Made by a program: the position numbers and the translations under genes. From positions 682,001 through 746,000 of the forward strand of contig NC_016630.1 in the NCBI RefSeq assembly GCF_000163895.2: 64,000 nt of DNA. Direction: 5' to 3'. The notes under the pieces are model-generated. The model made no database searches. It was not told the DNA's origin and saw only the letters and a program-made list of their open reading frames with translations. Positions 1 to 9,463 of the stretch are shown one piece after another (position 1 is the first letter of the stretch; each line of letters starts with the position of its first letter). The stretch is from Filifactor alocis ATCC 35896 (lineage in GTDB: Bacteria > Bacillota > Clostridia > Peptostreptococcales > Filifactoraceae).

Positions 1-38
1 TACCTGTTACGATAACAAATAACGGATATATAAGTTTT

Positions 39-599
39 TTAATTGTTTTTCTGCTCATTATAATTATCTGCCTTTTTTGAAAGAATAAAAAATATTATAC
101 TCAATACTACAAAAAATGATGTGCTTATATTTCTTTGTGTTGTATATAAAGTTGTAAAGAAATCTGTTTCTCCTATAGATGATGAAAAAATCGCAATAGA
201 AAGCAATACAAATGTACATATAGCTTGAACGATATTAAAAATAAAAAGCATATGAAATGTTACTTTTCTTGACTGATATAGCTGATTTAATAGCTTATAT
301 GTCATAGCACAGGAACAAAGACCGGCAATAACAATTTGAAAAAATAACGAAAACTCTACACTTAAAAATGGTGTAAACATCCCTGATATAGGAGAACACA
401 AAAGCGCCATTCCTGAATTAAGAGGAATAAATAAAAATAGAGTGTAAATAAAAATCTCTTTTTTTGTAGGTTTGTTTCCTTCCTCTTCCAAACTTCGAAA
501 AGCATCGTTTAACGCTCTCTCTAACTGTTGTAAATCTGTAGAGGATAATAGGTTTTTTTGATGTATTTCGTTTACTTTATAAACAAAATTACCATTCAT
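39..599 (-). CDS. Hypothetical membrane protein with four predicted membrane segments
   Basis: I do not recognise a family for this 186-residue protein. The first ~48 residues are polar and probably helical (rich in Glu, Leu, Asn), followed by hydrophobic stretches at about 49-69, 81-101, 115-137 and 158-174 and a short polar tail. The start ATG overlaps the stop of the upstream regulator gene by 4 bp (ATGA at 596-599), so the two are almost certainly co-transcribed and translationally coupled. The pairing suggests that the membrane protein is the regulator's partner or is controlled with it, but no function can be read from the sequence. Inference: a sensor, anti-repressor or immunity-like partner is possible. 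Confidence 0.7.
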   Translation of the reverse strand: MNGNFVYKVNEIHQKNLLSSTDLQQLERALNDAFRSLEEEGNKPTKKEIFIYTLFLFIPLNSGMALLCSPISGMFTPFLSVEFSLFFQIVIAGLCSCAMTYKLLNQLYQSRKVTFHMLFIFNIVQAICTFVLLSIAIFSSSIGETDFFTTLYTTQRNISTSFFVVLSIIFFILSKKADNYNEQKNN

Positions 600-1237
600 T
601 TTATCAACTCCTTAAAATTTTCTTCTTGATTCAATAACTTTTTCCAAAACAGTAAAGTAACGGGCAATTCTTCTATCTGGTCATCGGTATAGAATTGTGG
701 TGTATAAACTATTGGATTAAATCCGTTTAGGAAGATTCCATTATCGTGTTTGATAATTTGTTTTACGGTTGCATCTTGCCTGTTTACAAGCACAACTGCT
801 ATTTCTCCATTCTCGACATTGTTTTGTTGTCTGATAATCACAATATCTCCTTCGAACAATTTAGGTTCCATACTTTCACCTTGTATCTTAAGTGCAAAAA
901 ATGTACCTGTTCTTGCAAGTTCGGGCGTTATTTCTTCATAATCCAATATCTCTTCTACTGCCTCAATAGGAATCCCTGCTACTACTTTTCCTAATATTGG
1001 AATGCTAACTCCTTTCCTTTTAGCTTCTTGACTATAGCCTAATAAATAATCTGTTGATACTCCAAGAACATCAGCGATATTTGATAAATTGGTTGCGTTC
1101 GGTTCTCTCGTTCCTTTTATATATCTTCCAATTATTACTTCTGTATCGCCTATACGATATGACAATTCTCGATTTGTCATATTTTTTTCGCACAAAATGT
1201 TTTCAATTGTTTTGCCTACATTTACCGTTTGGTTCAT
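596..1237 (-). CDS. XRE-family repressor with S24 (LexA/CI-like) self-cleaving domain
   Basis: The 213-residue protein has an N-terminal helix-turn-helix (about residues 8-68) followed by a LexA/UmuD/CI-type S24 peptidase domain (about 80-205). The expected self-cleavage features are visible: an Ala87-Gly88 dipeptide in VVAGIP, catalytic Ser122 in GESMEP and Lys159 in DATVKQ. Family knowledge: such repressors cleave themselves when RecA filaments form, linking gene expression to DNA damage, although some members only use the fold for dimerisation. It is the first gene of a two-gene operon with the membrane protein 39-599. No phage structural or integrase genes are nearby, so it is either a stand-alone regulator or a remnant at the edge of an element lying left of the window. 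Confidence 0.88.
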   Translation of the reverse strand: MNQTVNVGKTIENILCEKNMTNRELSYRIGDTEVIIGRYIKGTREPNATNLSNIADVLGVSTDYLLGYSQEAKRKGVSIPILGKVVAGIPIEAVEEILDYEEITPELARTGTFFALKIQGESMEPKLFEGDIVIIRQQNNVENGEIAVVLVNRQDATVKQIIKHDNGIFLNGFNPIVYTPQFYTDDQIEELPVTLLFWKKLLNQEENFKELIK

Positions 1238-1257
1238 ATCATTACCCTTGTCATCAT

Positions 1258-1286
1258 ATTATATAGTACTTTTCTCAAATATACAA
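1258..1286 (-). promoter_or_regulatory. Sigma-A promoter of the S24 repressor operon
   Basis: On the minus strand TTGTAT (1281-1286) and TATAAT (1258-1263) are separated by 17 bp, ending about 20 bp before the repressor start codon. The short leader leaves room for autoregulation. The spacer contains a palindromic AGTACT, but no convincing operator pair is visible. Confidence 0.65.
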
Positions 1287-1622
1287 TTAACAAGGCATTC
1301 ATACAGTAAATTTGAATCATAAAAAGCTTTTTTACCTTTTTATACTGTTACCTGTTCGAATGACCTATAAATATCATCACTGTTTCAAATTGAGATTCAT
1401 CACTTAAATTCTTGTTTTTCCAAGCAACTACACGCCCGTCTCCCTAACTTTGAAAAGAGAGCAGTTGAAAAACATTTTTAAATTCCCGACATTTCAATCA
1501 GATTTTAGTATTAGTGATACTTTTATCAAAACAAGCAAGCAGAAAGCGGATTTTGACAGTGCCAAAACACTATCAATAAACCGCTTTTATTCTTCATTCA
1601 GTCTCTCTTATTCTTTCAACAA
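1287..1622. other. Intergenic region with lepA 3' hairpin
   Basis: No ORF with coding character is visible. The only structured element is a long imperfect hairpin at 1543-1587, with outer arms AAAGCGG/CCGCTTT and inner arms GACAGTG/CACTATC (one G-U pair). It lies just beyond the lepA stop. The T-run after the hairpin is poor on the minus strand, so it may be an inefficient or processed lepA terminator. Confidence 0.45.
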
Positions 1623-3425
1623 CTAATCATCCAATTTCAACACTGCCATAAATGCTTTTTGCGGAACTTCTACATTTCCGATTTGTCGCATTCTTTTCTT
1701 ACCTTCTTTTTGTTTTTCAAGCAATTTTTTCTTACGAGAAATATCGCCTCCGTAACATTTTGCAAGAACGTCTTTTCGATATGCGCTTACTGTTTCTCTT
1801 GCGATGACTTTTTGACCTACTGCTGCTTGAATCGGAACAGGGAATTGATGTCTCGGAATTTCTTCTTTCAACTTTTCACACATTCCTCTACCGCGATTGT
1901 AAGCTGTTGTCTCGTGAACAATGAATGAAAGAGCATCGACTTGTTCTTTGTTAATCAAGATATCTAATTTTACCAAGTTGGATTCTCTGTATTCTTTGAA
2001 TTCATAATCCAAACTTCCATATCCTTTTGTTCTGGATTTCAAGGAGTCGAAGAAGTCATAAATTACTTCGTTCAAAGGCAGTTCATAGTGAATCATGACT
2101 CTTTTTTCATCCAGATATTCCATATGAATCATGATTCCTCTTCTTTCCTGTGCAAGTTCCATCACAGAACCGACAAATTCTTTAGGAACGATGATATCTG
2201 CTTTTACAATCGGCTCTTCAATCATTTTGATTTCTGTTACCGGCGGAAGGTTGGTAGGATTTTGAATCATCTCTACTTCCCCTGTCACCTTTGTCACACG
2301 ATATACAACAGACGGCGCCGTTGTAACAATATCCAGATTAAACTCTCTTTCCAAACGCTCTTGCATAATTTCCATATGCAACAATCCAAGAAATCCGCAA
2401 CGGAATCCAAATCCCAATGCAACGGAGGTTTCCGCCTCAAATTCCAAAGCGGCATCATTCACTTGAAGTTTCTCCAAAGCATCTCTTACATTCTCATATT
2501 TTTCTCCTTCAGCAGGATAAATTCCGCAATATACCATCGGCGTTGCTTTTTTGTATCCCGGCAAATGTTCTGCTGTCGGACGATTTGCTGATGTAATGGT
2601 ATCTCCGACGCGACAACTTCTGATATCTTTGATAGATGCCGCAATATAGCCTACATCTCCTGCGGAAAGTTGGTCTACAGGCATATGGTTTGGAGAAATA
2701 ATTCCTGTTTCCACAACTTCAAACTTCTTGTTGGTATTCATCATTAAGATTTCGTCACCCTTTTTTACAGTTCCGTCAAAAACTCTGATATAGGCAATTA
2801 CTCCCTTGTAACTGTCATAGTAAGAATCAAAAATCAACGCTTTCAAAGGCTCATTCTCATCACCTTGTGGTGCCGGAATATGTTTTACAACCGCTTCCAA
2901 TACATCTTCGATATTCAAACCGTCTTTTGCTGAAATCATCGGTGCATCAGACGCATCTAAACCAATAATATCTTCAATCTCTGTTTTTATTTCATCAGGT
3001 CTCGCACTCGGAAGATCGATTTTGTTAATCACAGGAAGAATTTCTAAATTCTGATCCAATGCAAGATACACATTTGCTAAAGTTTGTGCCTCTACTCCCT
3101 GTGCCGCATCTACTACCAAAATAGCTCCCTCACATGCAGCCAAACTTCGAGAGACTTCATAGTTGAAATCGACATGACCCGGCGTATCAATTAAATTAAG
3201 GTAATATTCTTCTCCGTCATTTGCATGATATACCAACTTAATTGTCTGTAACTTAATTGTGATTCCTCTTTCTCTTTCTAAATCCATATTGTCAAGAAGT
3301 TGGTTTTTCATATCTCTATGTTCCACCAACCCTGTCTTTTCAATCAAGCGATCTGCCAGTGTTGATTTTCCATGGTCAATATGTGCAATAATACTAAAAT
3401 TTCTGGTTCTTTCCTTTCTATTCAA
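1623..3425 (-). CDS. lepA: Elongation factor 4 (back-translocating GTPase LepA)
   Basis: The 600-residue length is standard for EF4. Near the N-terminus are the P-loop AHIDHGKST, the switch region RERGIT and DTPGHVDF, with NKID for guanine specificity. The C-terminal EF4-specific domain is present ([14 protein letters not shown], then [17 protein letters not shown] and the basic end [18 protein letters not shown]). EF4 acts on the ribosome, back-translocating or remodelling stalled complexes under ionic stress. A strong AAGGAGGAG ribosome site precedes the start. The gene stands alone between the left intergenic hairpin and a 560-bp spacer shared divergently with rpsT. In many Firmicutes lepA precedes hemN/hrcA; here it does not. 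Confidence 0.98.
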   Translation of the reverse strand: MNRKERTRNFSIIAHIDHGKSTLADRLIEKTGLVEHRDMKNQLLDNMDLERERGITIKLQTIKLVYHANDGEEYYLNLIDTPGHVDFNYEVSRSLAACEGAILVVDAAQGVEAQTLANVYLALDQNLEILPVINKIDLPSARPDEIKTEIEDIIGLDASDAPMISAKDGLNIEDVLEAVVKHIPAPQGDENEPLKALIFDSYYDSYKGVIAYIRVFDGTVKKGDEILMMNTNKKFEVVETGIISPNHMPVDQLSAGDVGYIAASIKDIRSCRVGDTITSANRPTAEHLPGYKKATPMVYCGIYPAEGEKYENVRDALEKLQVNDAALEFEAETSVALGFGFRCGFLGLLHMEIMQERLEREFNLDIVTTAPSVVYRVTKVTGEVEMIQNPTNLPPVTEIKMIEEPIVKADIIVPKEFVGSVMELAQERRGIMIHMEYLDEKRVMIHYELPLNEVIYDFFDSLKSRTKGYGSLDYEFKEYRESNLVKLDILINKEQVDALSFIVHETTAYNRGRGMCEKLKEEIPRHQFPVPIQAAVGQKVIARETVSAYRKDVLAKCYGGDISRKKKLLEKQKEGKKRMRQIGNVEVPQKAFMAVLKLDD

Positions 3426-3516
3426 ACATTCTCCTCCTTAAAAAAGAATTTCATCGTATAATGTCCTATTATAATATAATGTCGGCATAAATAACAGTCT
3501 ATTTCTCATTTATACC

Positions 3517-3620
3517 AATCACTGATTAAAGTTATAATAAAAAACTGTTTTTTCATGCTGCTATAAGCTTATTCTCTTTTTCATAATCACACACTGTGTC
3601 TACATTTTAAAGTAGTGTAT
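3517..3620 (+). repeat. Dispersed intergenic repeat, family R2, copy 1
   Basis: Begins with ATCACTGATTAAAGTTATA and has a second conserved block near its far end (CACACTGTGTCTACATTTTAAA, interrupted). Related copies lie at 17893 (plus) and 32985-33056 (minus). Copy 3 matches in both blocks, while copy 2 matches strongly only in the first ~30 bp. It lies in the lepA/rpsT divergent spacer. No coding potential is visible. Confidence 0.6.
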
Positions 3621-3913
3621 TTCTCATTAGATATTTTTTATGGAAATACTTCATTTCAATAGTAATTTCATCCTATTTCATGACTTTCTTAATTGTATCA
3701 TCTTTTTATGTTTTTGAAAACAAACGCCGTTTGCTTGTAACTCTAATCTTTTTAAATTGCTGAAAGAGCAAATATTTGATAAATATTTGTTTTTATAATT
3801 GCATTATGCGAAATCCTATTATATAATAAAAAATAATGTAAATACAATCTTTTGAGTTCAGTCGGATAGTAGATAAGAGAAAAATAATTTTTTACTTTTT
3901 CTTTCTCTTTTCA

Positions 3914-3942
3914 TTTACAAGTTTTCATATTTTTGATACAAT
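3914..3942 (+). promoter_or_regulatory. Sigma-A promoter of rpsT
   Basis: TTTACA (3914-3919) and TACAAT (3937-3942) are separated by 17 bp, about 50 bp upstream of the rpsT start codon. Confidence 0.65.
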
Positions 3943-3993
3943 ACTATCTGTTGACGTTTGAAGAGATTATCAAAATACTAGGAGGTGAAATCG

Positions 3994-4257
3994 TTGGCTA
4001 ATATAAAATCCGCTCAAAAAAGAATTTCTGTAACCGCAAAAAAAACAGCTGTTAATAAAATGAGAAAGTCTCAAGTAAAAACTGCAATCCGTAGATTTGA
4101 TGAAGCGATTCTTGCAGGAGATTTGGAAAAAGCAAATGAAACTTTTCGTTATGCTCAAAAGAAAATCTATCAAATTGCTGCCAAAGGAACAATTCATAAA
4201 AAAGCCGCAGATAGAAAGGTTTCTAAACTTGCAAAGAGACTGAATGCTGCAAAATAA
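3994..4257 (+). CDS. rpsT: 30S ribosomal protein S20, UUG start
   Basis: Small basic protein (87 residues) beginning ANIKSAQKR after the initiator, typical of S20, a primary 16S rRNA-binding protein of the 30S subunit. A GTG lies inside the ribosome site at 3985, but AGGAGG at 3980-3985 is 8 nt from a TTG at 3994, which gives the family-typical M-ANIKSA start. I therefore place the start at the TTG. A weak UUG start on rpsT is also known in enterobacteria, where it is tied to S20 autoregulation. The gene is monocistronic with its own promoter and terminator. Confidence 0.95.
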   Translation: MANIKSAQKRISVTAKKTAVNKMRKSQVKTAIRRFDEAILAGDLEKANETFRYAQKKIYQIAAKGTIHKKAADRKVSKLAKRLNAAK

Positions 4258-4324
4258 CCTATTTTTACAGTAACAAGTTTGTACAAGTATACTTATTTTT
4301 ATATAGACTTGATATGATATTAGG

Positions 4325-4352
4325 ACCATAGGACTTACCTATGGTTTTTTGC
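4325..4352 (+). terminator. Rho-independent terminator of rpsT
   Basis: Perfect 8-bp stem (ACCATAGG / CCTATGGT) with a 5-nt loop, followed by a T-run. Confidence 0.85.
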
Positions 4353-4366
4353 TTTTAAACGTAATA

Positions 4367-4409
4367 AATAGAACATCACTGCATAAATCGATTGCGATGA
4401 TGTTCTATT
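4367..4409. terminator. Bidirectional terminator between rpsT and holA
   Basis: Perfect 12-bp inverted repeat AATAGAACATCA / TGATGTTCTATT with a ~19-nt loop. A/T-runs lie on both sides, so it probably serves holA on the minus strand as well as read-through from rpsT. Confidence 0.8.
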
Positions 4410-4414
4410 TTAAT

Positions 4415-5458
4415 TTAATGCTTCTGCTTTGATTTTGACACTGTCAAAATAATCAGTTCTCCCAGCATATAAATTGGTATTTCTCCAATTTTATATCGAT
4501 AATCCATGTTGTTGAGCTCATTCAAAATAGTGAGACTTTCTTGATAAGAATATCGTTTTTTTAATGACAACGCTTTTGTAAGATAAAAAGGTTTTACATT
4601 TAACTCTTTCGCAATTTTAGACTGAGAGTACCCTTGATTTAATAAATAGCTTGATTTCATATACACCGCTATTTTTTTAGACAAAATTCCCAACAAAGAA
4701 AGCTGAAACTCCGGATTCTTGTTCTGTAATTTCAAAATCTGATAAAGTCGGAGCGCCTCTTTCGTGTTTCCGTTTAGAATATGATTTTCCAAGTCAAAAA
4801 TTGTTCCACTGTCTGACGGTGACATCAATTGTTCTAAAACATGTTCGTCTATCTCTTTTTTTTGCAACAAAAACGAAACTACCTTATCTAAGTCTGAATT
4901 GACATCGTATAATGTTTTGTTCGATAACTTACCCAAATATCCGCTTTGTTTGATGAATTGTTTTATCATCGTTTCCGATAATGGTGCTTTTTTTTGATTC
5001 AGTTGATATTGAATATAAGAATACAACTCTCGATCGGTTAATTTCTTCAAATCAAGGCATTGACAAAGTGTTTCCAATGCTTTATAGATTGTATTTTTTC
5101 TGTCTTCCGGCGCAATCTTCATAATAAGCCAAGTATCTTTCGACAAGTTCTTCACTCGTTGCACAAATTGCTCCATCTCTTTTTTTGACCATAGATTCTT
5201 AGCAGTATTTCTTGTCATAAATTCCGGAAAATATATGACTTTCTGAACATCCATCATCGGAACGGATTCAATTTTTGATATTGCATCTAAATAGTCTGTT
5301 GTTTCTTGAGATATGGTAATAAAATTAAATTCTGAAAAAGCAGGATTTAATTTCTTTCGTATAAAATTTACAAAATCCTCCATCAAAAACTCTTCTTCCC
5401 CATATAGAATATATTTATCAGGAGTAGTTGCTTTGTTTTTTTGTTCTTTGTATGTCAT
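4415..5458 (-). CDS. holA: DNA polymerase III delta subunit
   Basis: The 347-residue protein has the HolA layout: an N-terminal clamp-loader lid region beginning YILYGEEEFLMEDFVNFI (residues ~16-33), a helical middle, and a C-terminal collar domain with GILSKKIAVYMKSSYLL. The delta subunit opens the beta clamp in the clamp loader complex. The start overlaps the end of comEC by 41 bp, and comEC-holA is a common Firmicutes order. In many relatives rpsT follows holA convergently, as here. Confidence 0.92.
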   Translation of the reverse strand: MTYKEQKNKATTPDKYILYGEEEFLMEDFVNFIRKKLNPAFSEFNFITISQETTDYLDAISKIESVPMMDVQKVIYFPEFMTRNTAKNLWSKKEMEQFVQRVKNLSKDTWLIMKIAPEDRKNTIYKALETLCQCLDLKKLTDRELYSYIQYQLNQKKAPLSETMIKQFIKQSGYLGKLSNKTLYDVNSDLDKVVSFLLQKKEIDEHVLEQLMSPSDSGTIFDLENHILNGNTKEALRLYQILKLQNKNPEFQLSLLGILSKKIAVYMKSSYLLNQGYSQSKIAKELNVKPFYLTKALSLKKRYSYQESLTILNELNNMDYRYKIGEIPIYMLGELIILTVSKSKQKH

Positions 5459-6770
5459 AGAAATTCTTCCTTACTGTGTTTTGTTCTTCATATAAATACC
5501 AGATAACAACAGGAGTATAGATTAATATCAACCAATATGGCGAAAATTCCGATGCTTTAAGATTTGAAAACGGCAGCGCGGTCAATTGATGAATCCAATG
5601 TAACAGATAATCCATTCCTTTGTTACATAATTCTATCACATAATGCTCTACAAAAAATCCATTTGGAAGAAAAAAAGCAACAAGGAATAGTATCATATCT
5701 ATTGTAATCATCGGAATTGCTACTAAATTTGCAATAATCCCGTAAATTGGGATTTGATGAAAATAATAAATGCACAATGGCAATGTCAATAACTGTGCAG
5801 CAACCGTCACTTCTATCAACGAAATCATGTAACCTACCATTACTTTTCCGTATTCCCATACTTTATTCGTTGGATTCCAAGTAAGGAATTGTCCCATTGT
5901 ACGATGAAGTTTGGGATAAAAAATACCGATAGATATCACACTTGCAAAAGAAAGTTGAAATCCTATGTCCCAAACTTTCCACGGATTATGAATCAATATT
6001 ACCGTAATCAAAAAAGAAACCGCCGCTAACAAATCATACTTTCGTCTGATAAGAAACGATAAATAGTACAACAAATAAAACCCTACCGCACGAATGATGG
6101 ACGCCCTTGCTCCTGTCATATAGGCGTATGCGATTAAAAATACACAAATCAACAGATTTCTGCTTTTCATCGAGATTTTAAATAAAATGAGATGAAAAAA
6201 TAATGCTATAATTCCCACATGAAATCCTGAAATTGCTAAAAGATGTGAAATTCCAAGTTTTGAAAAAGACTCTGTCACTTCATCGGGAAGTTCTGATTTA
6301 TCTCCATATAACAGGGCTTTCCATAAATAGGCTCTGTTTCTGAATTTTATATCAATTCTACAATCCACATAGTTCAAAACTTGTCCGCGCAAATAACACC
6401 ATTGACTTCTTTTTCCCGTAAGATAGACAGTCGGTTTATCAATAGCATATGTAATTTGTTGTGACCTAAGATATTTTCCGTAAGAAGGATTTTTGAGACA
6501 TAGAACATCTTCAAAATTTCCTTCCAACAAAATAATATCTCCCAATTCTATATTTTTCAGATTGGATACATTGGTTGCACACACATTTTTTGTCCAAATA
6601 CGCAATTTGCCATGTTTTGTATCTACTCGTGTAACGGTATCTTCCAACCTTGCTTGTTGTTTCAATTCCACCGGTCGGTATAAGGATGTGATTATGAGCG
6701 AATAAAGAATCACAATAACCGAAAGAAATACCACCGGTCGTCTGAATAGAATGAATTTATACATAGTCAT
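5418..6770 (-). CDS. comEC: ComEC/Rec2-type DNA uptake channel protein lacking the metallo-beta-lactamase domain
   Basis: 450 residues. There is an N-terminal membrane segment, an OB-like DUF4131 region (about 40-130, with GDIILLEGNFEDV), then the ComEC competence domain with the hallmark HLLAISGFHVGI (about residues 180-191) and a set of membrane helices to about residue 425. Full-length ComEC proteins are usually 700-800 residues and end in a metallo-beta-lactamase-like domain. This one stops after the membrane domain, at an intact stop inside holA. A separate lipoprotein with that fold is encoded at 9464-10366. It overlaps the acetyltransferase gene upstream by 14 bp and holA by 41 bp. Family role: passage of single-stranded DNA across the membrane in natural transformation. 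Confidence 0.9.
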   Translation of the reverse strand: MTMYKFILFRRPVVFLSVIVILYSLIITSLYRPVELKQQARLEDTVTRVDTKHGKLRIWTKNVCATNVSNLKNIELGDIILLEGNFEDVLCLKNPSYGKYLRSQQITYAIDKPTVYLTGKRSQWCYLRGQVLNYVDCRIDIKFRNRAYLWKALLYGDKSELPDEVTESFSKLGISHLLAISGFHVGIIALFFHLILFKISMKSRNLLICVFLIAYAYMTGARASIIRAVGFYLLYYLSFLIRRKYDLLAAVSFLITVILIHNPWKVWDIGFQLSFASVISIGIFYPKLHRTMGQFLTWNPTNKVWEYGKVMVGYMISLIEVTVAAQLLTLPLCIYYFHQIPIYGIIANLVAIPMITIDMILFLVAFFLPNGFFVEHYVIELCNKGMDYLLHWIHQLTALPFSNLKASEFSPYWLILIYTPVVIWYLYEEQNTVRKNFYDIQRTKKQSNYS

Positions 6771-7935
6771 TGCTGTATGACTCTCCTAATCGAATTTTTT
6801 GATTACATTGTTTTAATAATATCTTCATTTCTTCCGTTACTTCTAACATATCGGATTTCAATAACGTTTCCAAGTCAATCTGTCTCATATATAACAGTGA
6901 TAACGCATCAATCGTCATTTTCATATCCCATTTCAAGGAATCTACTTTCGTAACTACACCGTTCAAAAACTGAAAAACTCCATTGTTTTGGCTTAGAATA
7001 GTATCTTCCACCAAAATCTTTTTTCCTTCTAATTCAGAAAATATTTCATCATATTCCTGTTGCAACACTGCTTTTGCATCCAACACTCTACTCATCATAA
7101 AAGGATGTGAATTACGTGAAATTTGGTTATCATAGCCTATTGACAAATCAAACAGATTTTTGTTTACCGGATGAATGACAGCACTTTTACATTGTGTTTG
7201 ATGATGATTCAAGAAGTTTATCACAGCAAACACCGCATTCTGATTGGTCGCAATTAACTCTTGCAACAAAGCTGTATCCTTTTCATAACGAGGATGCATC
7301 ATAAAGTATCCTACGACATTATCTCCTTGATACATCAGATACATGTCTCCACCTTCTACTTCCCACTCTGAAATTCGAACCACAAAATCTTCTTTTGTTC
7401 TCTTAATATATGCAGTTTTTTTCTTCATTTCCTCATGATACAATTCTAACAAGAGTTCAATGTGCTCTGCGTTTCTTTTATCTACTTTTTCGAATCGAAT
7501 ATTTGTTTTATTCGGAAGCACTTTCCCAAGTTCCATTTTGAACGAATGGTCAAAAAAAGTATTGATAAAACCATACCTTCTGTAGATGGATGTGTCAATC
7601 GGCATAAGCAGTACCATCTCATCTTTGCATTCTTGTAACAAAGAAAGTGTTTGTTTCATTAAAAAAGAAGAATACCCTTTCCCCCGATGCTCCGGAAACA
7701 CGCTGACTCCCACAATATAACGCACCTTCTTTTCTTCTCCGTTCAAGATCAGTGTATATGGATTGATCAATAAGGACGCTACAATGGTTTCATTGTCTTC
7801 CAAAATAATATTGTTGGATGCTTCATATCGGTTTGAAAAATAATAATCCATATAAGACTGTGAATCTTGAAAAGAATAACTCCACAACTCTTTTACTACT
7901 TTTTTATCTTCTTCCCTTGCAAATCGAATCTTCAT
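6757..7935 (-). CDS. Eis-like GNAT-family N-acetyltransferase
   Basis: 392 residues. The N-terminal GNAT domain (about 1-150) has the acetyl-CoA loop EHRGKGYSS. The second, GNAT-like middle region and the C-terminal ~100 residues resemble the SCP2-like end of Eis proteins (length and N-terminal KIRFAREEDKKVVKELW are typical). Eis-family enzymes acetylate amines, including aminoglycosides in some species; the substrate cannot be predicted here. The gene overlaps comEC by 14 bp and heads the eis-comEC-holA operon on the minus strand. Confidence 0.85.
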   Translation of the reverse strand: MKIRFAREEDKKVVKELWSYSFQDSQSYMDYYFSNRYEASNNIILEDNETIVASLLINPYTLILNGEEKKVRYIVGVSVFPEHRGKGYSSFLMKQTLSLLQECKDEMVLLMPIDTSIYRRYGFINTFFDHSFKMELGKVLPNKTNIRFEKVDKRNAEHIELLLELYHEEMKKKTAYIKRTKEDFVVRISEWEVEGGDMYLMYQGDNVVGYFMMHPRYEKDTALLQELIATNQNAVFAVINFLNHHQTQCKSAVIHPVNKNLFDLSIGYDNQISRNSHPFMMSRVLDAKAVLQQEYDEIFSELEGKKILVEDTILSQNNGVFQFLNGVVTKVDSLKWDMKMTIDALSLLYMRQIDLETLLKSDMLEVTEEMKILLKQCNQKIRLGESYSNDYV

Positions 7936-8069
7936 ACACTTTCTCCCAATCTACAGTTTTTTTATGCAATCCACTTAGATATATCCTTGAAATTAATATG
8001 TTATAATCGAGTATTGTGTCCAACTCGCCCATGCTCACTCACAAAAATATTGTTTCTTTCTGTCTAAAA

Positions 8070-8999
8070 CTACATAGCATCTTTCTGTTCTATTGTTGTA
8101 ATCCAGTATTTTTCAACCATCTTGTATGGTTTGTAAGACAATTTCGCCTGTCTCAAACCTTCCATTCCCAAATCATCCTCACGATTGATTAACTCCGCTT
8201 TTTCAAATTCACTTTGCAAGAAGAAAACGCTCATTGCAATATACAATCCGCGAATATCAGGATTTGCCTTTTCTACATGAATCAAAGCCATATTTGGGAG
8301 AATCAAATCTCCAATTGAAAATGCTTCCAACTTCCCATCAATGTACATTCCACCTACTCGAATATCCGGAAAATATCTTATATTTGAAAATATTTTTGAA
8401 ATCGCCAATCTTTCACTAATGAGATTTTGATCATTTTCTTTTGTTCTTGCCCATCTTTCTTCCAGTTCGATGCATCCTTCAAATTCATCCTGTGACAAGA
8501 GACGATACTCATATCTTTCCTCGTATTGTTTCAAAAAAGAATTAAAATGATTTTTTTTCGAGTGGAGCTTTCGTCCGGCAAGAGTTCTCATTTTATCCCC
8601 TTCATAAACATAGTCCCAATTATCACGAACATTGTAATAGTAAAAATAATTACCGTATCGCTGTTCGATATATTCTTTTATTTCTTCTGTAATTGCACGG
8701 AATTCTAACGGTCTCTGTAACTCCTGAAAAATACTCTCTATTTCATCAAATGCATCATCCAAGTATTGCATTTCACACAACGGATTGATGACAAAAATAT
8801 CTCCCTCATATTCCCCGAAAATAAGTAAGAACTTATCAGTCTTATAGTATCGAAATCCATAGGATTGTTGCCACATATACATTGTGGTAAAACTATATTC
8901 GCAAGCTTCATAAGACACCTTATCAAAGTATGGCTGGAGTTCCTCTTTTGAATTTGCCGTAATATGATGTAAATTTTCCTTTCCATCAAGGATGCTCAT
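8070..8999 (-). CDS. DUF2156 protein (phosphatidylglycerol lysyltransferase C-terminal-like fold)
   Basis: 309 residues matching the stand-alone DUF2156 type: early YEACEYSFTTMYMWQQ (about residues 31-46), the central LAGRKLHSKKNHFNSFLKQY, and near the end YIAMSVFFLQSEF and INREDDLGMEGLRQAKLSYKP. The family has a tandem GNAT-like fold related to the catalytic domain of MprF and Fem-type transferases. It is thought to transfer an aminoacyl or acyl group, but the substrate of stand-alone clostridial members is unknown. It is monocistronic, with TATAAT (9024-9029, minus strand) about 25 bp ahead of the start. Confidence 0.85.
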   Translation of the reverse strand: MSILDGKENLHHITANSKEELQPYFDKVSYEACEYSFTTMYMWQQSYGFRYYKTDKFLLIFGEYEGDIFVINPLCEMQYLDDAFDEIESIFQELQRPLEFRAITEEIKEYIEQRYGNYFYYYNVRDNWDYVYEGDKMRTLAGRKLHSKKNHFNSFLKQYEERYEYRLLSQDEFEGCIELEERWARTKENDQNLISERLAISKIFSNIRYFPDIRVGGMYIDGKLEAFSIGDLILPNMALIHVEKANPDIRGLYIAMSVFFLQSEFEKAELINREDDLGMEGLRQAKLSYKPYKMVEKYWITTIEQKDAM

Positions 9000-9463
9000 C
9001 CTATCCCCTTCTTTCCTCTACCTATTATACCCTAAAATATTTCATTTTAATACTTATCATTCCTATCTAATTTTATAACCGAATTATTTTATGAACTTTT
9101 AAACCATGCCTTCGCTATTTTATCCTGTCAGGCAGAATTACAATAACAGCAATTCATCTCCATGTTACTTCTTCATCATAAAAATATTTTATAGTAAGCT
9201 GATAACTCAAGAAAACCAATACACTCTAACATTGCAATTGAATTATAAAAATAATTCGATATCGGGCGTTTTTATACATTTTTTCCGTTTTGTTATGATA
9301 TAATATGAAAATATGAATATAACAATTAGAACACATAGATTCAGCGAAGTAATTGGCTGACTAACATTCTAAATCTATGGGAAGATATGAAGAAAAGTCA
9401 AATTTTATAAATTTGGGGTTGGAATTTTTAATACTATAAAACAAGATAAGGAAAGGGCTTCTT
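9000..9463. other. Divergent intergenic region upstream of the lipoprotein gene
   Basis: AT-rich, with no coding ORF. Contains a likely plus-strand promoter (TATAAT 9299-9304, weak -35 near 9275) and a leader of about 150 nt. The leader holds an inverted repeat CATAGATT / AATCTATG at about 9334-9380 that could fold in the 5' UTR. No riboswitch class was recognised. Confidence 0.4.

Noticed and set aside
1543..1587. lepA hairpin considered as another R1 repeat copy
   Set aside because: Shares only the AGCGGTTT-like core; the CTATAGGAC block is missing.
9334..9380. Leader hairpin upstream of the lipoprotein gene considered as a riboswitch or T-box
   Set aside because: No conserved riboswitch core, no T-box sequence and no following terminator.
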